Below, piece after piece: positions 1 to 6,915 of a stretch of 13,098 bases of DNA; the first letter of the stretch is position 1, and every line of letters starts with the position of its first letter. The translations under genes were made by a program, and so were the position numbers. The notes below the pieces were generated by a model, which was not told where the DNA came from, searched no databases, and worked only from the letters and a program-made list of their open reading frames with translations. Source of the DNA: Bacillota bacterium (lineage in GTDB: Bacteria > Bacillota_E > Sulfobacillia > Sulfobacillales > JAIMBI01); NCBI GenBank assembly GCA_021828405.1, contig JAKARZ010000051.1, positions 1 to 13,098 of the forward strand. Direction: 5' to 3'.

Positions 1-312
1 GGCCGCGTCCTCGCGCCCCTCGACTCACTGCATGGTGACGCGGCGCACCGTCTCGGGCGCCGTGCGCGGGCGGGGCCGCGCGTCGTGAATGTGTGTCATG
101 GTCCTGGCTTACCACAGCCGCCGCGAACACGTCAGCCCCGCAGCGTCAATGCGGTTCGGCCACCTTCTGCCCCACTTTGGGTTAGTCCTGGCGGCGCCCC
201 GGCTCGCGTCCCCATCGCGTGTTATCATACGACACGCTACCAGGTTGCTGACTCCTCCGACTCGCCACCCATTCGGTCCGACAGGAAAGATTCTTCGGAA
301 AGGGGCGACTCT
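1..312. other. Upstream region without a convincing gene
   Basis: No supportable gene is seen in this stretch. The hydrolase reading frame stays open leftwards to about position 85, but that part is rich in Pro and Arg, has no family resemblance and lies before a good ribosome binding site, so I treat it as non-coding. A TATCAT at 223-228 resembles a -10 box but has no good -35 partner. A 24-codon minus-strand frame (25-99) is too short to support. The left edge may hold the end of a neighbouring gene that cannot be identified. Confidence 0.4.
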
Positions 313-1101
313 GTGCGGGAAGAAATGGTGTCTTTTACGGGCGGCCAACGGGCCCTGGAGGGGTATCTGGCCACGCCCGACGAACGCGGGCCACACCCGG
401 CGGTTATCGTGGTTCATGAAATTTGGGGATTGGACGACCACATTAAAGACGTGGCGCGTCGCTTCGCCGGCGAAGGATACGTTGCTCTGGCCCCCGATCT
501 GTACACCGGCGACTGGCGGCAGGTGATGCAGCCGGAGAATATCCGAGCCGGCATGATGTTCCTCCGCCAAGCGCCGCCGGAGGTGCAGCGGGATCCCAGC
601 AAGATGGCGCAGACCCTCGCGAGCCGCTCCCCCGATGAGCAGCACGCGCTGCGGACCCTCATGCAGGTGATGTCGCCCGGACAGCGTGCCACGTTTGCCC
701 AGGAGCTGACCGGCGCTGTGACTTACCTTGCCAGCCGACCGGAAGTGGACGCAACGCGGATTGCGGACCTTGGATTCTGCATGGGAGGTGGCCTTGCCAT
801 CCACATGGCCACGCATCAGCCAGACCTCTGGAAGGTGGTCATCTTTTACGGAGAGAACCCGCCCCTTGACAAAGTGCCGGCGATCCAAGCTCGCGTCTTG
901 GGACTCTATGGGGGCAAAGACCGCCGCATCACCGATCTGGTACCGGACTTCCAGCGGGCGATGGAGGCGGCCGACAAGCCCTTCACGTATAAGCTGTACG
1001 GTGGCGCCCAGCACGCCTTCTTCAACGACACCCGGCCCATGTACGATGCGAGGGCGGCCAGCGATGCCTGGCACGAGGTGATCCGGTTCCTGGCGGACTG
1101 A
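313..1101 (+). CDS. Dienelactone hydrolase family protein
   Basis: Predicted alpha/beta-hydrolase of the dienelactone hydrolase family, 262 residues, probably cytoplasmic because no signal peptide is seen. The catalytic triad is visible: nucleophile Cys156 in GFCMGG, Asp203 in GGKDRR and His234 in GAQHAFF. The family segment VVHEIWGLDDHIKD, with its conserved Glu, lies near the N-terminus. I chose the GTG at 313 because AAAGGGG at 299-305 sits 7 bases upstream; an ATG at 325 is the alternative, with a weaker site. Known family members hydrolyse lactone intermediates of chloroaromatic breakdown, but many homologues have no known substrate and no catabolic neighbour is present here. The gene stands alone, with an insertion sequence downstream. 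The family is secure; the substrate is not. Confidence 0.88.
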   Translation: MREEMVSFTGGQRALEGYLATPDERGPHPAVIVVHEIWGLDDHIKDVARRFAGEGYVALAPDLYTGDWRQVMQPENIRAGMMFLRQAPPEVQRDPSKMAQTLASRSPDEQHALRTLMQVMSPGQRATFAQELTGAVTYLASRPEVDATRIADLGFCMGGGLAIHMATHQPDLWKVVIFYGENPPLDKVPAIQARVLGLYGGKDRRITDLVPDFQRAMEAADKPFTYKLYGGAQHAFFNDTRPMYDARAASDAWHEVIRFLAD

Positions 1102-1692
1102 TTAAGCGCTGCCCAATAGTTCACCGGCTCGCCCCGACATAACGAGAGGGCACCACGATTTTCGCGACGCCGCTGGTCTGCGACGGGCGGCCGGGACCGT
1201 CGATGGTGTTGGGGCGGGCTCCGAGAAGAGCCCTGGTGGCCTCTGCCTCGGTTGCTTTCCGCGCGCTCGACTACACGGCCTGAACAACCCCCCACGGCTC
1301 ATATGACAACGCCCTGTCAACCCCGGGACCGCTGGTATCTTTTGGGCCGTGCCGAGCCAGAGTCCCAGCCGCCGTAGGCGCCCCGGAGGAGTCGCTGGGA
1401 GTCTGACGCGGGACGGCCAGACTCAAGAAGCGGGGCCGGGGGCGGGAAGCCGTCAGCGCTGGATAGGACCGGTACCTCGCAGGGCTATCGTCGACGGCGG
1501 ATCCCTCTCATATCCGCGGGCTCCCGGGTCCCCCGGTACCGCCAGTGGGTGGATCCGATGGGAGCTGCCTCTATCGAAAGTCGCGTGCTCCGCCCGAGGG
1601 CCTTAACGCATAGGAGCTCACGAGGGCGCTCCCGACCCCGCGCCGCCGTCCTGTCCAGGGCTCACGGCTCCCCGATCGGGGACCGAGGCGGC
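1102..1692. other. About 590 bases with no recognisable gene
   Basis: GC-rich DNA between the hydrolase stop and the end of the IS110 transposase. The open frames here are Arg/Pro/Gly-rich, show no known motif and look like chance frames of GC-rich DNA. No clear terminator follows the hydrolase. The part nearest the transposase must contain the downstream end of the insertion sequence, but its exact end cannot be placed. A sequence at 1571-1585 is an imperfect copy (12 of 15 bases) of 2935-2949 on the other side of the transposase. Confidence 0.45.
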
Positions 1693-2829
1693 TTAGGCGG
1701 CAGGCGGCACCGCCCCCGGGGGCTGAACGCGGACCCAGACGGCAATTGCCCACAGGTACCCGCACAGTTCCCGGGCGACCGCCGCGATCGCCTTCGGGGT
1801 GCCCCGGCGGCCTGGCAGGGTGCGCAGCCGCGCATGGAGGCGCTGTGGTGCCCGCCCGCTCATGGCACTCACGGCCGGCTCCCAGGACCCCAGGGCCGCG
1901 AGGCGGCGCCCCACCGCCCCGTCCGGCCGGGGACGGAACCGCTAACGGTGGGCCGCCTCCCCCAAGATGCGGCGGAGAGGCGCATTGCCCGTCTTCGTCA
2001 GCCCGCCCTGATGCCGGGTGACGCCGCTCGAGGCTTCCGACGGCACCCACCCGACCCCGGCCATGACCTGCCGCGGGTGCGTGAAGGGCGCGCCGTCGCC
2101 CAGCTCGGCGGCCACCGTGGCCGCCGTGAGTCCGTCGATCCCCCGCCGCCCTGGCCACGCCCGCATCAGCGGCGCCAGCGGGTGCGTGGGCCACGTGGCC
2201 GCGATCTGCCGGGTCAAACGGTCCACCCGACGGTCCGTTTCCGCGAGCTGACTCAGCAGTTCCCCCCACACCGGGTCCCGGGGGGTCGGCGTCGGCGCCC
2301 CCGGCCGGAGCCACGCCCGGTAGGCCGGCCCCCAGGCGGCCGGGCTTCCCGGCGGCCGCAGCCCCCAGCGCAGCAGCGTGCTCTTGACGCGCTGCCGCGC
2401 CCGCTGCCGGACCTGCACCGCCGTCGTCCGCGCCCGCACCAAGTCGCGGAAGGCTTCCTCCGCCTCGGTCGGGACCCGCACCGGCGTCAGCGTCCCCGCT
2501 CGCAGCGCGTCCGCCAGGTGGCGCGCATCGCGCCGGTCCGTCTTGAGGCGGTCGGTCGGCCGCGTCGGCACCAGGCCCGGCGCGATGACCTGACACGTCA
2601 CCCCCAGCGCCGCCAACTGGCGCTGCAGCCCATAGCCCGTCGGCCCCGCCTCGTAGCAGGTCAGCAGCGTGCCGCGGTCCGGCGGCCGTATCACCCCCTT
2701 CCGCACGGCGGCCGCGTCGGCCGCCAGCACGCCCGCGTCTACCGCCGGCGTGCGACCTGGCGCCGCCACCGCCACCGCGATCGTCGCGGCACTCACAGCG
2801 AACCCCACAAACCCGGTATACTCGCTCAT
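1693..2829 (-). pseudogene. IS110-family transposase with amber codon
   Basis: A DEDD-type IS110 transposase of 378 codons. The frame is open from ATG 2829 (GAGGGGAGGCGGG upstream) to a TAG at 1942-1944 (codon 296), and continues in the same frame to a TAA at 1693. The part after the TAG is still typical of the IS110 C-terminus (PQRLHARLRTL, AVARELCGYLWAIA), so one base change probably turned a Tyr codon into TAG; the family usually has Tyr-Arg here. Glu60 (CYEAGPTG) and Asp98/Asp101 (KTDRRDA) of the RuvC-like site are present, as are the C-terminal serines (SEASSG, residues 264-269) and GNAPLRR. The first catalytic Asp is missing: GFAVS has Ala11 where the family has GxDV. Two lesions at conserved places argue for a dead copy. 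Readthrough of the TAG is possible but would not restore Asp11. Confidence 0.82.
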
Positions 2830-2893
2830 CGCACCCGCCTCCCCTCGTATGCGGCTCTGCACCGCTCTCGCGTTCTTGTGCGTCGGTAATGTA

Positions 2894-3040
2894 GCCCGCG
2901 ACACTTGCGATTCGTGGGGGCGGGTGCTGTCATGCTATCTAAAGCCGGGGGGGTCTATCTGCGGAAACCGACGTGTTTGGGGCTTAGCGGAACTCTCGCA
3001 GGCGTCTGGTGACGCCGCTACAACGGTTCCGCCCTTAGCC
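2894..3040 (-). ncRNA. Candidate IS110 bridge RNA
   Basis: Upstream of the transposase the DNA can fold into two stem-loops with internal loops. In stem 1, 2981-2984 pairs with 3037-3040 (GGCT/AGCC) and 2987-2993 pairs with 3026-3032 (GCGGAAC/GTTCCGC). An internal loop of 7 and 9 bases follows (2994-3000, 3017-3025), then a perfect 6-bp hairpin with a TGGT loop (3001-3016). In stem 2, 2895-2899 pairs with 2920-2924 (CCCGC/GCGGG), then CAC/GTG (2902-2904, 2914-2916). IS110 bridge RNAs, as in IS621, have loops flanked by stems that hold the target and donor guides, and they lie at this place. That this is such an RNA, its ends and which loop is which are inference. Confidence 0.42.
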
Positions 3041-3082
3041 GTCGGATAACCCACGCCCGTGGCGCAAACTTTCTCGGACGAC

Positions 3083-3099
3083 CCGCGGCACCGCCGCGG
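3083..3099. repeat. 7-bp hairpin before PBP promoter
   Basis: CCGCGGC (3083-3089) and GCCGCGG (3093-3099) form a perfect inverted repeat with a 3-base loop. It has no T-run, so it is not a typical terminator. It lies just before the tandem repeat and promoter of the penicillin-binding protein gene and might mark the boundary with the insertion sequence. Function unknown; in GC-rich DNA a stem this short can arise by chance. Confidence 0.35.
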
Positions 3100-3100
3100 C

Positions 3101-3130
3101 TGGCATCGGCGCCGTTGGCATCGGCGCGGC
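3101..3130 (+). repeat. Tandem 15-bp repeat upstream of PBP
   Basis: Two adjacent 15-base units, 3101-3115 and 3116-3130, agree at 13 of 15 bases (shared core TGGCATCGGCGC). The junction makes the TTGGCA used as the proposed -35 box, and the second unit fills part of the promoter spacer. It could be a binding site for a regulator acting on the penicillin-binding protein gene, or a simple local duplication. Confidence 0.5.
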
Positions 3131-3145
3131 CGCGCGCACTATAAT
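3115..3145 (+). promoter_or_regulatory. Candidate promoter for the PBP2 gene
   Basis: TTGGCA (3115-3120) and a perfect TATAAT (3140-3145) are separated by 19 bases, which is longer than the preferred 17. TATAAT is rare in such GC-rich DNA, which makes it notable. A transcript would start near 3152, about 85 bases before the chosen ATG of the penicillin-binding protein. Confidence 0.5.
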
Positions 3146-3237
3146 GGCGGCAATGTTTGACGGGGTTTCTTCAATCTCGGCCGGCGGCGGGACAAACGTC
3201 GGCCGCAGGGGCGGCGTTTAACAGTGGGGGGCACGGC

Positions 3238-5166
3238 ATGATAGAAGGGGAACAGAAGCGGACGGCCCGGCGGGCCTGGGTGATGGCTGGGGTGCTCCTG
3301 GTGGCGCTGGGGGCCATCGCCGCGCGGCTGGAGAATATTCAGGTGGTGCAAGCGGCCCACTACCAGTCGCTCGGCCAGCAGGACTACCTGCGCACCATTC
3401 CCGTTTCTGCGCCCCGCGGTGAGATTGTCACCAGCGACGGCATGGTGCTGGCCAACAACCAGCCCGCCTGGGAAATTGAGTGGATGAACCCGTCCCAGGG
3501 TTCGCTGCCGCACCAAGAGGCGGCGCGGATCGCCAAGCTGCTGGGGGTAAGCGTCTCGCAGCTGAACGGGACGGTGCACTACGAGGAAACCCACAACCCT
3601 CCGTTTTGGCCGGTTATTCTGGACCCGAGCCAGGGGCTTTCCCCCACCGCCATCACCCATTATCAAGAAAATCGCACGCAGTACCCGGACATCCACCTCC
3701 TGGTCACCGCCAAGCGCTCTTATCCACAGGGCAGCCTGTTTGGCAACTTCGTGGGCTTCGTGACCTCGATCAATGGGCCGGAACTGAAGGCGCACCCGAA
3801 CCAGGGGTACACCGCGTCCTCACTGTTTGGCCAGCAGGGTCTGGAGGCCGAGTATCAGAGCCTCCTGCGCGGCCAGTCCGGCCAGCAGTTGGTGCAGGTC
3901 AACTCCCAAGGTCAGTTCTTAAAGATTTATGGCTCAAAGCCCCCGGTCCCGGGCAACACGATTCACCTGACCATTAACGGGCAGATGGAGATGGTGGCGA
4001 CACAGGCGCTGCAGTTTGTCATGCATGCCATGCAAACCAGCCCCTCCAGTCCGCACTCCCCCAAAGCCACCAAGGGCGCGGTCATCGTGCTCAACCCCGA
4101 AAACGGCGCGATCCTGGCGGCGGTGAGCCTGCCCACCTACAACCCGAACCTGCTTGACCCCGCGACGACTCAGTACGTGAACCAGCTCAACCAAACCGGG
4201 GCCTGGGTGAATCGGGTGTACCAGGGCCAATACGCGCCGGGCTCCGTGTTCAAGCCCATCATCGCGGGCGGTGCGCTGGCGTCGGGCGTTATCACCCCAA
4301 GCACGGTGGTGGTGGATCACGGATACTTCCCCTTGGACCCGGCGTTTAAGAACTGGTACGGGCCCGGCTTTGGCCCGGTCAACCTGGAGCGGGCCCTCGA
4401 GGTGTCGGACGACACGTATTTCTACTGGGTGGGCTACTGGATGGGAATCCAGCGCATGGACCACTACCTGTCGCTGTACGGTTTGAACTCGACCACCGGG
4501 CTCGACATTCCCGGCGAAGTGCCCAGCCAGATGCCCACGCCCCAGCGCTACCAGACGCTGGAGGGCCAGCCCTGGACGTGGGGCCAGAACCTTAACACCG
4601 CGATTGGGCAGGGCATCTCGGCGTATACCCTTATCGGCCTGGCCCGTGCCGAAGCGGCCGTGGTGAACGGCGGCACTTTGTACCAGCCTCACTTCCTGTC
4701 GTACGTCACGTCGCCAAGCGGCAAGGTGATCGACCGGTTCAAGCCCGTGGTGCAGCAGAAGCTCCCCATCAGCCGAGCCGACTACCACGTGATCCACGTC
4801 GGCATGGAGCGCTCGGCCCAGCGCCCCCTGGGCACCGGCTACGGCGCCATGAATGGCATTCCCATGTACGTCGGCACGAAAACTGGCACGGCCCAGCGGG
4901 TCAACAGCCCGATCAACAATGCGTTCTTTGAGTCGTTCGCGCCGGCGGCGTCGTACGCCGCGAGCGGCCCGCTGCCGACGCCCAAGCTTGAGGTCCTGGT
5001 GTACATCCACGACGGCGTGTTTGGCGCGTACTCCGGGTTCGTGGCGCGGGCTATCTACGATCAGTATTTCCACCTGCAGGATCCGTACGCCAAAACCTGG
5101 TTCGACACCGTGTACGGCGGCAACTATCCCTGGCCGTTCAGCTGGACCGGCAAGCCGATGAACTGA
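3238..5166 (+). CDS. Penicillin-binding protein 2 (MrdA-like transpeptidase)
   Basis: Class B penicillin-binding protein of 642 residues that cross-links peptidoglycan on the outer face of the membrane. A short basic cytoplasmic tail is followed by one membrane segment (about 13-29). The dimerisation domain then begins with the family signature APRGEI (58-63) and GMVLANNQP. The transpeptidase motifs are complete: SVFK at 336-339 (active Ser336), SDD at 390-392 and KTG at 548-550. Asp in place of Asn in the second motif (SxD) is also found in Escherichia coli PBP2 (SAD), which favours the MrdA/elongation type over the division type. The ATG at 3238 is preferred because it has a GGGGG stretch 6 bases upstream; a TTG at 3157 would add 27 residues of no recognisable character. 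No rodA or mreBCD lies in view, and a SPFH gene follows after 86 bases. Confidence 0.92.
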   Translation: MIEGEQKRTARRAWVMAGVLLVALGAIAARLENIQVVQAAHYQSLGQQDYLRTIPVSAPRGEIVTSDGMVLANNQPAWEIEWMNPSQGSLPHQEAARIAKLLGVSVSQLNGTVHYEETHNPPFWPVILDPSQGLSPTAITHYQENRTQYPDIHLLVTAKRSYPQGSLFGNFVGFVTSINGPELKAHPNQGYTASSLFGQQGLEAEYQSLLRGQSGQQLVQVNSQGQFLKIYGSKPPVPGNTIHLTINGQMEMVATQALQFVMHAMQTSPSSPHSPKATKGAVIVLNPENGAILAAVSLPTYNPNLLDPATTQYVNQLNQTGAWVNRVYQGQYAPGSVFKPIIAGGALASGVITPSTVVVDHGYFPLDPAFKNWYGPGFGPVNLERALEVSDDTYFYWVGYWMGIQRMDHYLSLYGLNSTTGLDIPGEVPSQMPTPQRYQTLEGQPWTWGQNLNTAIGQGISAYTLIGLARAEAAVVNGGTLYQPHFLSYVTSPSGKVIDRFKPVVQQKLPISRADYHVIHVGMERSAQRPLGTGYGAMNGIPMYVGTKTGTAQRVNSPINNAFFESFAPAASYAASGPLPTPKLEVLVYIHDGVFGAYSGFVARAIYDQYFHLQDPYAKTWFDTVYGGNYPWPFSWTGKPMN

Positions 5167-5252
5167 CGCGTCGGCGGTTCTCCGAGGTGCTATGCTGGGT
5201 CGACGGCTTTCCGCAAGGCGGCCGCCACACGACCAGCAAAGGAGCACCGGAC

Positions 5253-6053
5253 ATGAACGGACTTACCGTGGTCCTTATCATCGTGGTCATCTGGGGACTC
5301 CTGTCGCTCAAGGTCATCAAGCAGTGGGATGAGATGCTGGTGTTCACCCTGGGCCGATACGTGGGCAACCGCGGCCCGGGCATCCGGTTTGTCCTGTTCG
5401 GATTTCAGCGCGCCATGATCATCGACAAGCGCATCACCACCACCGAATTTCGCACCGAGGGCACCCTGTCGAAGGATAAGGTGCCGGTGACGCTCCTGGC
5501 GGTCCTGTTCTGGCGCGTCGCCGACGTGACGCGCGCGGCGCTGGAGGTCAAGAACTACCAGGCGACCATCGACCTCGCGGCCCAAACGACCCTCCGTGAC
5601 ATCGTGAGCCGCAGCGACCTGGAGCAATTGCTGTCGGACCAGCGGCAGCTCGATGAGCGCATCGCGGAGCAAATTCGGGAGCGCGCGGAGTCATGGGGCA
5701 TTGCGGTGCAAAACGTGGAGATCCGGGACCTGGAGATTCCCCCGTCGCTGCAGGATGTGCTGTCGCGCAAGGCGCAGGCGCAGGCCGAGAAAGAGGCGCG
5801 GCGCATTTACGGCGAAGCGGAGGTGATTGCCGCTGAGGAGTTCCTCAAAGCGGCACGGCTGTACGAGCACTCGACAACGGCCTTTCGCCTAAGGGGGCTG
5901 AACGTACTGCTGGAAGCCGTCAAATCCGAGCAAAACACGCTCCTGTTTCTGCCGACCGAGCTAACCGACATGCTGCGCGGCATCGCCCCCACCGACGCAC
6001 TCGAAGTCACACCGAAACCCCCAAGGGAGCCTGACCCCGCCGTCAGCGAGTGA
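5253..6053 (+). CDS. Slipin (stomatin-like SPFH protein)
   Basis: SPFH/band-7 membrane scaffold protein of 266 residues. One hydrophobic segment (about 4-20) anchors the N-terminus. Then come the slipin-type entry (QWDEMLVFTLGRYVGNRGPGI), the SPFH core with LAAQTTLRDIVSRSDLEQLL (108-127) and WGIAVQNVEIRDLEIP (148-163), and an Ala/Glu-rich coiled coil (about 170-205). Slipins form oligomers in membrane microdomains and often work with a NfeD-type protease, but no nfeD gene is next to this one. The ATG at 5253 has AAAGGAG at 5238-5244, 8 bases upstream, so the upstream frame to 5187 is rejected. The gene may be cotranscribed with the penicillin-binding protein. Its 3' end overlaps the convergent YihY gene by 11 bases. 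Confidence 0.9.
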   Translation: MNGLTVVLIIVVIWGLLSLKVIKQWDEMLVFTLGRYVGNRGPGIRFVLFGFQRAMIIDKRITTTEFRTEGTLSKDKVPVTLLAVLFWRVADVTRAALEVKNYQATIDLAAQTTLRDIVSRSDLEQLLSDQRQLDERIAEQIRERAESWGIAVQNVEIRDLEIPPSLQDVLSRKAQAQAEKEARRIYGEAEVIAAEEFLKAARLYEHSTTAFRLRGLNVLLEAVKSEQNTLLFLPTELTDMLRGIAPTDALEVTPKPPREPDPAVSE

Positions 6054-6915
6054 TGGGGTTGCGCGCGGGCGGCCCTCCCGCCGCCCCGTCCGGCTCAGGA
6101 GGCAGCTCCGCCAGCGCATTCACCTCCGCACCCACCAGGAGGAGAAAGCCAAACAGGTACAGATAGAGCAACAGGAAAATCATCGCTCCCAGCGTGCCAT
6201 ACACCCCGAAGGTGCTGACTCGGGTGGTGTACTGGCGGAAGGCGATGGACAGCACCGCCCACGCCAGGACCGCCACCAGCGTGCCCGGCGTATAGAAGCG
6301 AAAGCCGTGCGGCCGATCCGGCGCCGCTGAGTACAAAATCGAGAGCCCGAGCCACAGCACGGCGGCCAGCACGCCCCAGTGCAGCACCGCCAGCGCCAGC
6401 CGCGCCGGCGGATGGCCCACCACCGCCGTGGCCAGCCCGCCGATGGCGCTCGGCCCCAGCACCGAGAAGGCGAGCCCCGCCACCAGCAGCGATCCCACGG
6501 TCATCCCCAAAAGCACGGACACTCCGTAAAGTTCCCAGGATCGGCGCCGGAACGGAAACCGAAATTCGTAGGCATGGTTCATCGCATCGATGATTTGGCG
6601 AAAGGCGCCGGACATGCCCCACACGAACCCCAAGAACCCCAGCGACAGCACCGTGGGGCTCCTGTGGCGCACGGCGCCCGCGAGCGCCTGGGACACCAGC
6701 GCCAGCACGTTCTTGGGCACCACCCCCGCGAGCGGAGCGGTGAGGACGTGGACCGGGTCTCGGAACCGCAGAAAGGCAAGCAGCGCTGTAGCAAACAGCA
6801 GGAGCGGCAGAAGGGCAAACGAGAAATTATAGGAGAGCGCGGCTGCGTAGGCCCCAACGTCGTCCCGCGCGACCCTGCGCGCCAGCCGCTTCAAATAGTT
6901 CCACGGCGCCCTCAC
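6043..6915 (-). CDS. YihY/BrkB family inner membrane protein
   Basis: Integral membrane protein of 290 residues with about six membrane segments (roughly 27-49, 85-104, 131-152, 171-197, 210-228, 240-264). The family pattern is clear: AAALSYNFSFALLPLLL near the N-terminus, and YGTLGAMIFLLL followed by GAEVNA (262-267) at the end of the last helix. The family was once taken for RNase BN by mistake; its real function is unknown, and transport or envelope roles have been suggested. The start is GTG at 6915, which overlaps the stop of the lipoprotein gene by 4 bases (GTGA), so the two are translationally coupled. It is the last gene of the minus-strand operon. The C-terminal 20 residues are a Pro/Gly-rich tail. 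Confidence 0.88.
   Translation of the reverse strand: MRAPWNYLKRLARRVARDDVGAYAAALSYNFSFALLPLLLFATALLAFLRFRDPVHVLTAPLAGVVPKNVLALVSQALAGAVRHRSPTVLSLGFLGFVWGMSGAFRQIIDAMNHAYEFRFPFRRRSWELYGVSVLLGMTVGSLLVAGLAFSVLGPSAIGGLATAVVGHPPARLALAVLHWGVLAAVLWLGLSILYSAAPDRPHGFRFYTPGTLVAVLAWAVLSIAFRQYTTRVSTFGVYGTLGAMIFLLLYLYLFGFLLLVGAEVNALAELPPEPDGAAGGPPARNPITR

Larger units (their letters stand above)
1693..3045 (-). mobile_element. IS110-family insertion sequence, probably inactive
   Basis: The element consists of a transposase gene (1693-2829) plus a structured non-coding stretch on its upstream side (about 2890-3040). This is the layout of IS110-group elements, which carry their guide (bridge) RNA between the left end and the transposase. 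IS110 elements usually have no long terminal inverted repeats and make no clear target duplication, so the limits given are only the supported core and not mapped ends. The total size would fit the usual 1.2-1.6 kb. It lies between the hydrolase and the penicillin-binding protein genes. The damaged transposase suggests it cannot move by itself. Confidence 0.72.

Noticed and set aside
85..312. N-terminal extension of the dienelactone hydrolase
   Set aside because: There is no family similarity, and a good ribosome binding site lies directly before the GTG at 313.
1558..1596. Sequence resembling group II intron domain V (GGAGC ... CGAAAGTCGC ... GCTCC)
   Set aside because: The upper stem around GAAA does not pair properly and the lower stem is too short, so the likeness is superficial.
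1549..2889. Long + strand open frame of 446 codons across the transposase
   Set aside because: It is the opposite strand of the IS110 transposase, and the product is a Pro/Arg-rich chain without any domain. GC-rich codon bias explains the open shadow frame.
3934..5247. Minus-strand frame of 437 codons opposite the penicillin-binding protein
   Set aside because: The + strand has all catalytic motifs of a transpeptidase in order; the minus product is His/Arg/Gly-rich without motifs.
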